64,000 nt of DNA from positions 1 to 64,000 of the forward strand of contig WTXG01000198.1 of the NCBI GenBank assembly GCA_022496185.1. The letters run 5' to 3'. Below, piece after piece: positions 21,393 to 32,207 of the stretch (position 1 is the first letter of the stretch; every line of letters begins with the position of its first letter). This DNA comes from Multifurca ochricompacta. Taxonomy: Eukaryota > Basidiomycota > Agaricomycetes > Russulales > Russulaceae. The notes under the pieces were generated by a model. It had not been told where the DNA came from. It did no database searches and worked only from the letters and a program-made list of their open reading frames with translations. The position numbers and the translations under genes were made by a program.

Positions 21393-21722
21393 TTACATCT
21401 CGACAGCCTGCAGTACAGCGGGCCTTGACGTGGTTCTGATGGAGCTACCAGGGTATGACGCGATTTGCGATCCCGAGACGCTCCCCTGTGTCCCAAATTC
21501 GCAAAATGTAAGCGGCGGAGAGGAGGGGAAATAGAAAGAAAGGGGGGGCCTTACCCCACGCCTTCGTGATGGCGGGAACTCTGTCAATGGTACATCGGGC
21601 ATCGATTGTGACTCGGTTAACACGTCCGCCATTGGGGTTGCGAACAGACGCGAGATGGTGGACATGACAGAGCGGGAGAGGGTGGGTTGAGAGCGGGAAG
21701 GTGAAAAAGTGCGCGACATCAT
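21393..21722 (-). CDS. Hypothetical small protein (109 aa or spliced shorter)
   Basis: An open frame starts MSRTFSPSRSQPTLSRSVMS and ends SIRTTSRPAVLQAVEM. A TATAAAT-like box lies on the minus strand at about 21,841-21,848, 120 nt upstream. A GTAAGG...ACACAG segment inside could be an intron, which would remove the PPLSFYFPSSPP stretch. No family recognised; possibly not translated. Confidence 0.25.
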   Translation of the reverse strand: MMSRTFSPSRSQPTLSRSVMSTISRLFATPMADVLTESQSMPDVPLTEFPPSRRRGVRPPLSFYFPSSPPLTFCEFGTQGSVSGSQIASYPGSSIRTTSRPAVLQAVEM

Positions 21723-23507
21723 AGTCGTTTTTGTCCTCGAGTTTCGAAATGAACGTTGGTCTTTTTGGGAGGATGGGTGCGAGGGGGAATTTTATGTATT
21801 GCACACTGGGAATGCCAAAGAATGAAGGTCCGGTTGTATCAATTTATATGCGGTTTGGAGGAGGGGAGGGGAGGAGGGAAGGGGAGGAGGATAAAGGCTG
21901 GCCCGGCCTTGCTTTGGGCCTGCTGGCCGACTTGGCTTGGCTCGGCGAAGTCGGAATATGGGTGCGGGCGCGGGCGCAAATGACGAAGTTGCGTCATCAT
22001 CAGTTCGGACCAATTCGGAAGCATCTCATGACCAAATGTGAAGTTGGTTGCTTGTTAGTTGCTTATTTCATTCATACTCTTTATACACTGATTTTTTTCT
22101 GTTGTTGTATTCTGAAATGCCTTTCTGCTCAGTGTGAACCTTCACCTCAGACCACTGTGAAATTTTGTTGTTTGTGTGGTTGTGGTTGGTGTTTTTTTGT
22201 GAAATCAAGAATCCCGCAAACAATTGCGATCCCGATGACATGATAGTGAACTCCGCACCGGGCCTGACTTCCGGGCGAGCACCCAGAACCCTGAAAGGCC
22301 CCTTCTCCAACCCTCCAGCCCCATATTTATGTCATGCACGTACGCCACTCACACAGTAAGCTGTCAAGTAACGTGAGGTCTGAAGATACAACAACAATAA
22401 CAAAATACAGTAAGCATACCCACACAATTTCTAATATGTGCCTGCGCAGGTCTGCGTTTTGTGCGGAGTACGGGGTACGCGATAACACTCGTAGCGATGC
22501 TTCTGTAGTAAATAATGAACTTCGGGGAGCATTGCCGGACTCAAGGGGATGTCGCCCGATCAGCCCGAGATAGAAGCGTGCATATCAACCTAATTCATTC
22601 AAAAAACAATGTACATAAATGAACAAACGGACTCCCGACCGATGATGCATCGAACTGCTTGGGAATGTAACCTGCTTGACCCGTCGACCCATCGACCCAT
22701 CGTCTGGCACGGGTGGGTTCAACTTGATAAGGGACCCTGCACTTAAGCAAAGAATGAAAATATATATAGCCTTGAGCTTGTAGCTGGATCTTAATGCGTG
22801 ATGATCGAATCGGTCACCCCGGGAGTAAAAACGTCTTGATCAACATCGTGTCACGGGCGCCCCAACTCGCATTATCGTGCGCCACCATCTACACCGTTCC
22901 TACCCTCTGAAATATCTAGTGGATGTGGATTTTTACCCCTCCTATCTCCGATCCTCCCCTCCCCTTCTTCCGATTCACCGTTTCTTAGTGAGAAAGGACA
23001 ACAATAGGACATCAGCGAAGACGAAACGATGAAATGCTTGCGATTTAAGTTAAGGTTGGAGGGGGGGCCTTGGCCTTTAAAAAAAAAAAAAAAGTATCTA
23101 TGACACTGCAACCCGGCTCGTCCCGGTGGATCTACGCTCTCGAGAACCGACCTTGAATCCACCCGACTTCCGGATCTATAGAAATCACTGCTAGTGCGTG
23201 ACGGTGCCTTGCAGTCCTTCCCCTCGTTGCTCAACTCAGCCCAACTCAGCCCTAAGGAGGAGTTAGTTTCTCTTGCTAGTTGAGATAACTCAGTGTGATG
23301 TGATGACCCCACAAAGGCGTCCATTCGCCAATGCCATTCCAAAACCAATATTGCCCCCCCCCCCCCCCCCCTTCCCTTTGAACAGCACCAACGAGGTGAC
23401 AAATGTTTTTTAAACATCAAGAGATCATTCGTGTTTCTTTTGCGAATAAGACCCTCTACATCATTCCTTTCATGAGAGGTGCCGGGAAGCGCCTTTTCGT
23501 TTCCTTT
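21723..23507. other. No gene recognised
   Basis: Contains G-rich tracts (21,855-21,890) and a C-run at about 23,347-23,370. Overlapping frames on both strands come from low complexity. 22,580-22,860 holds no frame of note. Confidence 0.4.
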
Positions 23508-24845
23508 TTAAACTGATTTCCACCCGCCCACCCCGCGCTGATCGACATGCCCCGCCCACAAGTCCATCTCGGCATCGTAACGCCACACAAAACGACGCGA
23601 CGAAATCCATAACGATACGCAACGCAAACTTGGACGATATACGTGTAACTCCGTGACGACGGTACGCTGCAACGCACCAGATGGGAGAGGGACCCAAGTA
23701 CTGATGTCGAACTCGATCATGACGAGAGCTTTGAACCGGATTAATGCGTCGTGGATCGCGCTTCGCTGGGGTTACCCAAAAAAAGCCCGACAACCAAAAA
23801 AAATAACGCATTTCAGCGGACGGAGGAAGGGGAAGAGGAGGAGGAGGATTTTAAGGGGGTAAAGAGGAGTTGGAGTTGGAGTTGGAGTTGGAGAGAGAAA
23901 GAGTGGCACACGCACCGGACTAGAGGGCAGAGGAATGATACCAAAGTACAACAGCTGGGAACAATGCTGCGCGACAAGCGCAACAATCATTGATGCGCAT
24001 GATTCTGGGACATCATGGAAGCTCAATGAACGTAAAGTCTTGCTTGCGCGTGCGAGGCGTGGGATGAGCCGTTGAGGGAGCAGGTCGTCACTTGTGCCAC
24101 TGTCAGTGGCATCCGTCTCACTGCTCATGGTATCTCCTCCTCCTCCCAGGACTTGCAGGTGCGTGAGTGGACAGTTCACAAACGCATGCGCGAGACGGAG
24201 TGGACACTCTAGTGTGGCCAGGAGGGGTAAGTCCATCGTCATCTTCCTATCCATCTTCGCTTCATCGGGATCTGCAATGCCGGTGCCGGTGCCGGTGTTG
24301 GTGTTGGTGTCGACATCTTTGCTTACGTGAGATTGGGTTTCCGGGGTGGTAGGCGGAGATAGAAGGTAATCCGCCGCAAGTTCTAGCACCCAGAGCGCAC
24401 GCAGTGTTGGCTGAGCACGCACAAATGCAGCGACTCGGGCGTCCCAAGGGATACCAAGACGAAGGTCGCGCAAACGGAAAGATGGTGTACACGGGAAAAC
24501 CCACGATAACTGTACACGGCGTGTATCGAGGGCGAGTGCCTCGAGGTTAGGCAGAAACTCAAAGGTGCGCTTTAACAATTGCCATAAGGGTGGGGAGCCA
24601 GACCCAAGAACCAGTCCACGGACATGAGCGGCGAGTTGGGGTGTATTTCTTAGGGTCTCACAAGCGAGGAGAGCGGAAGAAGGGTTGGTAAGAATGAGTG
24701 AATGGTAGAGACGCCGAGTGGCATAAGCAGAGAGGGACTTGTTGGTGAGACAGAGGGAATGAAGGTCAGTGATACGTGCATACGAAGTGATAAGAGAGAC
24801 AATAACCGGGTCTTGGAGAGCAAGGGATGCATGGGAAGTACCCAT
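23508..24845 (-). CDS. F-box/LRR-like protein (395 aa, 2 exons)
   Basis: Exons are 24845-23916 and 23765-23508, with a 150-nt intron (GTGCGT...CCCCAG). The start region VIVSLITSYARITDLHSLCL, then NKSLSAYATRRLYHSLIL, is the F-box-like opening typical of Agaricomycete proteins. Leucine-rich stretches follow: FEFLPNLEALAL, RDLRLGIPWD, TLRALWVLELA, ATLECPLRLAHAF and KTLRSLSFHDVPESCAS. The second exon continues in frame as RSAIHDALIRFKALVMIEFD and ends GWKSV. Such proteins usually recruit substrates to SCF ubiquitin ligases; the substrate is unknown. The intron holds four GTTGGA repeats. An unspliced frame running to 23,772 is intronic read-through. The Met at 24845 was chosen over the one at 24872 because it is closer to the usual F-box start. 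Confidence 0.75.
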
Positions 24846-24929
24846 CCTGACCCAGTGAAAATGAATGGTCAATCACACGTTACAGAAAGCATGCTCAAAA
24901 GTACGTCAAAGAACACCAGGTCGACGATT

Positions 24930-24990
24930 TCAGAAAAAGAAAAAGAAAAAGAAAAAGGAAAAGGAAAAGGAAAAGAAAATAGGAAATTAA
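24930..24990. repeat. A-rich microsatellite (GAAAAA/GGAAAA)n
   Basis: Low-complexity run directly next to the tRNA-Thr gene on its 3' side. On the tRNA strand it is a T-rich tract, which could serve as the RNA polymerase III terminator. Confidence 0.7.
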
Positions 24991-24995
24991 AAAAT

Positions 24996-25066
24996 GCCCG
25001 CTGGCTGGATTGAACAACCGACCTCATCATTACGAGTGACGCGCTCTACCACTGAGCTAAGCGGGC
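24996..25066 (-). tRNA. tRNA-Thr (anticodon CGT)
   Basis: Read on the minus strand it folds as a full cloverleaf of 71 nt: acceptor GCCCGCT/AGCGGGC perfect; D stem GCTC/GAGC; anticodon stem CGTCA/TGATG with loop CTCGTAA; T stem GGTTG/CAGCC with loop TTCAATC. The anticodon CGT reads ACG (Thr). There is no intron, and CCA is not encoded. The B box (GGTTGTTCAATCC) and a T-rich downstream tract fit polymerase III transcription. Confidence 0.95.
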
Positions 25067-25251
25067 TTCATTTATATTTATAGTAAGAGATCACATCGAA
25101 AGAGCCGAACTACTGTCAGCCACGGCTGAACCCGTCAATTATCAATACAGACACAGGGTAGGGCAGGGGCAGATATAGTCTACACTGCTTTTCTGACCAA
25201 AACTTCTAGTACCATTTATTTTTCAGACCCACGACCCACGTCCCCTATACC

Positions 25252-27091
25252 ATGGCAGGCCCTACAAAGGCAGAGACAGATCAGGTTTTCAAGATTCTCA
25301 AAGCTGGCAAAGGAAACAAGGTTCGTAGAGTTGTGACCGTGAATGTGATAACAGCTAATCAAACTTTCAGATGTGCTTTGACTGCCAAGCTCGCAACCCG
25401 ACGTGGGCCAGTGTTAACTTTGGCTTGTACATTTGTCTCGATTGTTCAAGTGTGCACCGCAATATGGGCGTGCACATCTCTTTTGTTCGGTAGGTCGCAG
25501 CCCCGCCTGCCAATCTCCACCTGACCCGGGACCAACTGACGACCCCTTTTAGGTCCACTAATCTTGACAGCTGGCAGCTCACACAACTGCGCACCATGAA
25601 AGTCGGTGGAAATGGATCAGCTACCGACTTTTTCGCTCGACATGGCGGCACTTCGTTACTCACCGATAGTGATGTAAAGAAGAAGTATACGAGCCGCGTG
25701 GCCGAACTTTACAAAGAGGAGCTTGCACGTCGTGTCAAAGAAGATACTGCTCAGTGCGCGTTCATGTCATGTTGCGGTTATATACTCAACAAGCTCATCT
25801 CTTGAACCCGTTCTACACAGATTCCCAAGCGGTATTGTCCTCGATGGCATCGATACCTCCAAATTGACAGCTCAGACCGACGCGCCAGCTGATGAGGAAG
25901 ACTTTTTCTCATCCTGGGACAAACCCGCTGCGACGAAGTCCAAGACCGCTAACCCCCCACCAAAATCCACTCCACCGCCGTCCATTGGGCGTGCTGCCTC
26001 TGCCCCTACTCCCGGTAGCCCCACGGTAGCCTCCGTTCCTGCAGGACCACGTACCGTTACATCCTCTTCATTGCGTGCAAACTCTACCTCAGTAACCAGC
26101 GGCGTGCGCACGCTCACCTCGAGCACCACAGCATCCGCAAGCGCAGGCACAGGCACGGGCACGAGCGTTTCGCGTCCCGCAAGGAAGGGTCTTGGCGCAA
26201 AGAAGGCAGCGGCTCCTCTGGATTTTGCGGAGGCAGAACGCCGTGCGGCTGCTGAAGCGGAACGGATCCGTCAGCTTGGTTACGATCGTGAACGCGAGGA
26301 GGCCGAAGCTCGAGCTGGACGCGAAGCTGCCGCGCTCGAGTTGAAGAACAAGAGCGCCACTGCTGCTGCTGCTGCTGCTGCAAGCGCGAGTTCCCAATCG
26401 GTTTCTGCCGGTGCGAGCACCGGAGACGTAGAAAGGCTTGGGATGGGTGTGAAGAAGCTCGGTTTTGGGGCCTTGCCCCGCGCACAATCCGCGGGGGCAC
26501 CTAAAGTGTACGATGCGTCCGTTCCCCTCATGATGGTATTTGTCGGTATCGACTAACTGGACGTCACTTACCTTTTGGTGTCCTTATGCTGTTTGTCTCT
26601 CTTTTTTTTTTTTGGTAGTTCTGCAGCACCTGTCGCGGACGACTCACCAACGACGGCTCGCGATCGTTTTGGAAACCAAAAGGGGATCTCGAGCGATATG
26701 TTTTTCGAACGGGGCGCATACGATCCTGATACCGTTTCTGAGGGACGTGCACGACTCGCGCAATTCCAAGGGGCGACTTCTATCTCTTCTAACCAGTACT
26801 TTGGGCGTGAGGAAGAGGAGACGCTCGCGCAGGCTTCAGACGGAGGGTTGCTCGGCGATGGCAGCCTCGCGGGAATCGAAAATGCCGCGCGGGAAGCTGT
26901 CGCACGCATCATTTCTAACCCCGATATGCAAAACCTGGGGGATAGCATACGTTCAGGTGCTCTTAAGGTACGGCTCTCTCTCTCTCCTCATTTCGAGGAG
27001 AGAAGGCTGACTTTTGTAAAAATCATTTTCCTTGCTTACTCGTGTTAAAATTTAGCTTTCGGATTATTTGGCGCAGATGTCCGAGCGCTAG
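25252..27091 (+). CDS. ArfGAP of the Glo3/ArfGAP2-3 type (496 aa, 6 exons)
   Basis: Exons: 25252-25320, 25371-25489, 25553-25753, 25821-26545, 26627-26967 and 27056-27091. The N-terminal ArfGAP domain has the zinc finger [14 protein letters not shown]...[14 protein letters not shown] (CxxC-x16-CxxC) and the catalytic-Arg region SFVRSTNLD. The middle is Ser/Thr/Pro- and Ala-rich ([10 protein letters not shown], then an [15 protein letters not shown] coiled stretch). The C-terminus has the Glo3-type signatures [13 protein letters not shown] and [11 protein letters not shown] and ends [11 protein letters not shown]. The family stimulates GTP hydrolysis by Arf1 on COPI vesicles in Golgi-ER traffic. 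Intron 4 is read as GTATCG...TTCTGCAG because only this pairing keeps the frame; the same sites are kept in the partial copy at 30.4 kb. From codon about 190 onward the gene is duplicated there. Confidence 0.9.
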
Positions 27092-27344
27092 AGACGCGAA
27101 TGGATAGACCAGGGCTGTGGCACTGATGATTGAAGATGTGGTTTTTTTTTTGTGAAGTGATATTTATGTCGTCCGTTGCATAAGTGATACAGCATTGCCC
27201 TAGTCTAGCTGCGCTCCATGCTTCATGAATCTGATCTGCCTTAAGCCTTGTGGTTCTGCCATCCTTTTCCATCATGATGAGTGCGTATGCGGGCTCGAAA
27301 AACTGTGGAATGAACCCGCCTGTAGGCTACCACGCATTTTTTTT

Positions 27345-27770
27345 TTTTTGAAATCGATCTTATTACGCACTTCAGGGCCTTGCCCAAATTGCGCGGCTAC
27401 TACGGGGTACATTGTAACTACTAGGTGAACATGATGTTGTGAGTGTGTGTGAGACAAAAGATGGAAAATCCCGGTGGGGAAAGCGGTTCAAGTGAGGGTG
27501 TGTGGAAGTGAAGGTAAGGGAAAAAGAGAAAGAAGGAAAGGGAAAAGACTGGTAAAGAGATTTTTACCCATGACTCCCGAGGCCGTTCCGACGAAAACGG
27601 TTTTGTGAAGGCCCATGTGTCCTGGATGAAGGTTAGCAAGTCCTCGGCGTAAGGCTTTCGATTGAAGGAACTGGAGGCTCTCACGCCTGGCGGCGTAGAG
27701 AGGGCAGTCGAGAAGGATGTGGGGGAGGTGGTGTCATCATGTGTACTCAGCGGCGGCCGGGTGGCTATGC
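27345..27770 (-). mobile_element. LINE 3' fragment, antisense (unit 1)
   Basis: A T-run at 27,339-27,350 is followed by the antisense 3' signature (TTGCCCAAATTGCGCGGCTAC), then a decayed stretch reading DLLTFIQDTWAFTKPFSSERPRES on the minus strand, which matches the LINE C-terminus (LLEFLQETGAFFEPIASRRPRE in 34.7 kb). Duplicated at 31,368-31,830. Confidence 0.65.
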
Positions 27771-27986
27771 ACAAGCACAACAGAGGCTACCACGTGTTCC
27801 CCATCCCATCCCAGTAAGTCGGCAACGCCCGACACCCTTATGAATCCTGTCACTCTACTGTCCTGTCCTCAATCGCCGCTCATATAATGCTCCCTAGCGT
27901 AGTCGGATAAATACGAGAATCGCCAAGCTGTCGCCTTGGTTCTCACATATCACCCCTCAGACACTTTGAAACATACTTGCTCTACA

Positions 27987-28853
27987 ATGACCCACTCCAT
28001 GCGTCCAGACAACGGAGGCGATCGTATTTCAAATGGAGACATACACCGTCAATCTGAAGAGACATCGCAATTCTATCAGCACGAGCAGGCAAATGTGCCC
28101 CCGCATCGTGTAGTGAGTATTCGCAACGGCTCATATTCATCTCGAACTCCTGGCAGAACTATACTTAATCTTCACATTCTAAGGTACCGCACAACACCCT
28201 GGCTATGCCCCATTTTGGAATGCACCTGCTCCGCATCCAGGCTATCAGGACGAGCGCTATGCCGCCCCATATGCACACGGTAGTGCTCACGGTTATGGTG
28301 TATGGCACAATACCCAGCCCAATGTCTTCTTCGCTCCTCCTCCTGTGGAAAGCGCACTTTTTCCTCTTTCTGCCTTTTCTCTATGAACTAACCTTCTCTC
28401 CCCTCAGAGCGCTGCAGCTCCACACGTGAATCAAAAATCCGGCGATGTCAATAGCGCTTTTGCCTATCACCCAGATAATGGGGTTCCAGCACTTACAGAA
28501 GCTCATGGTCCATTTTCTGCGGTACGCTTCACTTTCAGTCACGGTCCCCCCCCCTCTCTCTCTCCCTCCGCTCTCCCAAAACGCTATTGTAGCATACTCA
28601 TTGCAACACGCAGGTGGGTAGTGTTCCTACGCTAGGTGCAGCTAATGTTAACGGTGGGACCGGCGTGGACGCTCAGCCTCATGCTCCCACTTCCGAGGGG
28701 CATTCGTCCTCTGAAGGTCTCAGGTCCCTAGCTAGACATTACATTCTTGATCCAAGGACCCGCGTTTACATAGTCCGCATGGTGTCAAATGGGTGTGGCC
28801 GTCTGAACATGTACATCACGCTCGAAGTAGCGGACGTTGTTGGAAACGTATGA
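27987..28853 (+). CDS. Unrecognised family 'LARHY', member 1 (about 211 aa, 4 exons)
   Basis: Proposed exons: 27987-28107 (or -28112), 28184-28344, 28408-28521 and 28614-28853. The start is MTHSMRPDNGGDR. A Pro/Tyr-rich middle (HPGYAPFWNAPAPHPGYQDE) is followed by AFAYHPDNGVPALTEAHGPF and the conserved end SEGLRSLARHYILDPRTRVY, then IVRMV...LNMYITLEVADVV. Compared with member 2 it lacks one nucleotide at the start of exon 2. The frame then needs the earlier donor GTGTAG (28108); otherwise the gene is frameshifted. No signal peptide or known domain seen. Paralogues: 32,208, 41,604 and 54,614. Confidence 0.5.
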
Positions 28854-29075
28854 GCCAAAACTATGTGGTGGTTCTTATTCAAATGACATTATTTTCGAGC
28901 CGTTTAATTTACTTCTTCTCTTCGAGAAACTTGGTGCCCTCCTTTAAACATTAAAGTTGACTCATCAACATTGAGAGAAACCAATTTTTTTTGTTTTAAA
29001 AAATCGAGTTTCGTTGACGCGCTTGCAAGTGTACGGATCCAATCCGCAGTGAGTGCAAGGCAAAGTATTCCTTAA

Positions 29076-29235
29076 GAGCTAGAAAAGCGAGTAGCTCAGT
29101 CTTTGGAACAGAAAGACTATATTGCTAGGTAATACCTAGAAAAGCGAGTAGCTACACAAAGAATTAGTAAAATGCAATGTAGCTACGAAGAAAATAATAC
29201 TGACGTCAGTCTTTGGAACAGAAAGACTGAGGACG
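29076..29235. repeat. Local direct duplication with hairpins
   Basis: CTAGAAAAGCGAGTAGCT occurs at about 29,081 and 29,137. The hairpin AGTCTTTGGAACAGAAAGACT occurs at about 29,099 and 29,208. Could be part of an LTR leader; no borders found. Confidence 0.5.
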
Positions 29236-29617
29236 CTAACTACGCTGGTAGTCCTATAATATAGTAAGAAATTTGCACGATACGATACCTCGTGCATTGT
29301 GTAGAATGGCCTCAATGTGATCGATCCCGGGCCGCCATCTCCGGTATCAATGTGGCTGCGTGCCGTGGCTGTATTCTAACAAGAGAGAGAGAGAAGAGAG
29401 AAGAGAGCGCGCCCTTTTGAGATAACTAGATCGAATGTAAACGTATTGTGCTTGAATTCGAGGAAATCGCTGCTTGTTGGTTCCGCTTGACCTTTGCGCT
29501 CGATGTCGTCAAGAAGTTCTTCAGCACAAAAAAAAAGAAAGATAAAGAGAGAGAAATGCCGTTTGATTTCTGCTTCTAGTGGCTCACTGGCTGGTCTACT
29601 ACAAGCATTGTATGTAC
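29236..29617. other. No gene; short GA-rich tract
   Basis: A GAGAGAGAAGAGAG tract lies at 29,380-29,410. 29,563-29,618 matches 20,410-20,460, so it is part of a dispersed repeat. Confidence 0.4.
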
Positions 29618-29983
29618 ACTAGATGCAATTCACCCAAAAGATTGTGCCGAATCACGTGATGTAAAGTAAACAACAGCAAATTCTGTTGAACCAAGATAGC
29701 GGCAGCCGGTCTTTCCCGGTCTTTCATTAGGTTGAAAACATTTGTCTATATGTCACATGACTTTGATTTGTAATGTTTTTTTGTTAATCAACGATAACTT
29801 CATTTTTAAAATAAATATTATTACAAATCACAGTTGTGTGACAAGATAACCACCTTAGGGATGTCAGCGGTGGGGGAGAGTTGGGTGAGCTCTCTGTACT
29901 GCTATCTTGTTTCAACAGAGTTTGCTGTTGTTTACTTTACATCACGTGATTCGGCACAATCTTTTGGGTGAATAGCGTCCAGT
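29618..29983. mobile_element. MULE-like MITE, family F, copy F2 (366 bp)
   Basis: Terminal inverted repeats start ACTAGATGCAATTCACCC and ACTGGACGCTATTCACCC and continue through AAAGATTGTGCCGAATCACG and TAAAGTAAACAACAGCAAA for about 80 bp. No coding capacity. The interior is AT-rich. This is the compact form of the family; F3 (34,165-37,105) is the same element in unit 2 expanded by insertions. Confidence 0.75.
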
Positions 29984-30291
29984 AATGATCTTGTCACTAT
30001 TTTTGCATTCTATCCTTATAGTTATAGTTATCTTCTATCCTAATTTTAAATAAACTATTTAATTAATCTTATTTTATAATAATATATCGAAATTATATAT
30101 ATATCAAAGATGATAACAAACGAATGGTTATGTAATGTAAGATATGAATCGGGGTTAGGGTTATGGCACGTGCTGTCATATTATAATCGCGGGTTCATCA
30201 GCCGCGCCTCAGCTCTGCCTCAGCAGCTGTACACCCACACACACATACATCAAAGCGATCTATCCCGCCTCCACTTATTCTACGATTAATC

Positions 30292-31116
30292 ATAGGCGAA
30301 TCGCGTTCAGACCTTCTTGCATGGGTTAACGAGCTCCTTCAAATCAACTATACGAAGATCGAGCAGTGCGGTACTGGCGCGGCCTATTGCCGCTGCTGCT
30401 GCAAGCGCAAGCTCCCAACCGGTTTCTGCCGGCGCGAGCACCGGAGATGTAGAAAGGCTTGGGATGGGCGTGAAGAAGCTCGGTTTTGGGGCCTCGCCCC
30501 GCGCACAATCTGCGGGGGCACCTAAAGCGTACGATGCGTCCGTTCCCCTCATGATGATATTTGCCCGTATCGACTAACTGGACGTCACTTACCTTTTGGT
30601 GTCCTTATGCTGTTTGTCTCTCTTTTTTTTTTTTTTTTGGTAGTTCTGCAGCACCTGTCGCGGACGACTCACCAACGACGGCTCGCGATCGTTTTGGAAA
30701 CCAAAAGGGGATCTCGAGCGATATGTTTTTCGAACGGGGCGCATACGATCCTGATACCGTTTCTGAGGGACGTGCACGACTCGCGCAATTCCAAGGGGCG
30801 ACTTCTATCTCTTCTAACCAGTACTTTGGGCGTGAGGAGGAGGAGACGCTCGCGCAGGCTTCAGACGGAGGGTTGCTCGGCGATGGCAGCCTTGCGGGAA
30901 TCGAAAATGCCGCGCGGGAAGCTGTCGCACGCATCATTTCCAACCCCGATATGCAAAACCTGGGGGATAGCATACGTTCAGGTGCTCTTAAGGTACGGCT
31001 CTCTCTCTCTCCTCATTTCGAGGAGAGAAGGCTGACTTTTGTAAAAATCATTTTCCTTGCTTGTTCGTGTTAAACATTAGCTTTCGGATTATTTGGCGCA
31101 GATGTCCGAGCGCTAG
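30292..31116 (+). pseudogene. Chimera: EB1 promoter and exon-1 start fused to ArfGAP C-terminal part
   Basis: 30,292-30,388 equals the first 97 nt of EB1 exon 1, with the ATG changed to ATA. From about 30,391 the sequence equals ArfGAP exon 4 onward (exon 5 acceptor, [20 protein letters not shown] and the stop at 31,114-31,116 are kept). The EB1 and ArfGAP frames do not match at the join. A different ATG at 30,317 opens a frame ([20 protein letters not shown]...) that enters the ArfGAP frame, so a GAP-domain-less product driven by an EB1-type promoter is possible, but pseudogene is the safer call. Confidence 0.75.
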
Positions 31117-31367
31117 AGACGCGAATGGATAGACCAGGGCTGTGGCACTGATGATTGAAGATGTGGTTTTTTTTTTGTGAAGTGATATTTATGTACGGCA
31201 TTGTCCTAGTCTAGCTGTGCTCCATGCTTCATGATTCTGATCTGCCTAAAGCCTTGTAGTTCTACCATCATCCTTTTCCATCATGATAAATGCGTGTTGT
31301 CCCACTACATTCGGGTGCTCCCGAAAATTTAAAACGAACCTGCCTGTAGGGTACCATGCGTTTCATT

Positions 31368-31830
31368 TTTTTTGAAATCGATCTTATCACGCGCTTCAGG
31401 GCCTTGCCCAAATTGCGTGGCTACTACGGGGTACATTGTAAACTACTAGGTGAACATGATGTTGTGAGTGTGTGTGAGACAAACGATGAAAAACCCCGGT
31501 GGGGAAAGCGGTTCAAGTGAGGGTGCGTGGAAGTGAAGGTAGAGGAAAAAGAGAAGAAGGTAAAGGAAAAAGAGAAGAAGGTAAGGGAAAAGAGAAGGAA
31601 AGGGAAAAGACTGGTAAAGAGATTTTTACCTATGACTCCCGAGGTCGTTCCGACGAAAACGTCCTTGTGAAGGCCCATGTGTCCTGGATGAAGGTTAGCA
31701 AGTCCTCGACGTAAGGCTTGCGATTGAAGAGAAGAGGCCAATGGGGGAGGAGAGAGGGCCCAATCGGAGAGGAATTGGAGGCTCTCACACCTGGCGGCGT
31801 AGAGAGGGCAGTCGAGGAAGATGTGGGGAA
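31368..31830 (-). mobile_element. LINE 3' fragment, antisense (unit 2 copy)
   Basis: Matches 27,345-27,770 and extends further, with a duplicated GAAGGTAAGGGAAAAGAGA stretch at about 31,540-31,600. Confidence 0.65.
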
Positions 31831-32207
31831 AGGTGGATGGGTTTTTTGGGTTGGAAGTGCTCTATGAAGGCGTGGCCGATCGCAAGGCGCAAAAACGCAT
31901 TGGAGGTTGATAAAGCCGGCGGCCCATCTCGGTTACCTTTTCCGGAAACCGTAGGCTACCTTCAGGGAGCCATCCTGTCGGGTACTACAGGTCCACGGCA
32001 ACGCCCGACACCCCTATGAATCCCGCATCAACAAAACAAAACGATAACTTGGCGCTTTGGTTCTATCGCGTGCTCCTCTCTGTCCCTCAATTGCTCTTAT
32101 CATGCTCCGTAGCGTAGTTGGATTTGGATAAATACGAGAATCTCCAAGCTGTCGCCTTAGTTCTCACACACCTCCCCTCAGACGCTTTGAAACATACTTG
32201 CTCTCCA

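Noticed and set aside
22872..23420. 182-codon minus-strand frame
   Set aside because: It includes a poly-A/poly-G read as KGRGGGGGA and FFFFFK; low complexity, no motif.
23772..23915. C-terminal stretch of the unspliced F-box frame (VRVPLFLSPTPTPTPTPLY...)
   Set aside because: Intron read-through: GTGCGT donor, repeat-rich interior and CCCCAG acceptor join to a second exon in frame.
26114..26531. Minus-strand frames over the ArfGAP Ala/Ser region
   Set aside because: Shadows of a GC-rich repetitive coding exon on the plus strand.
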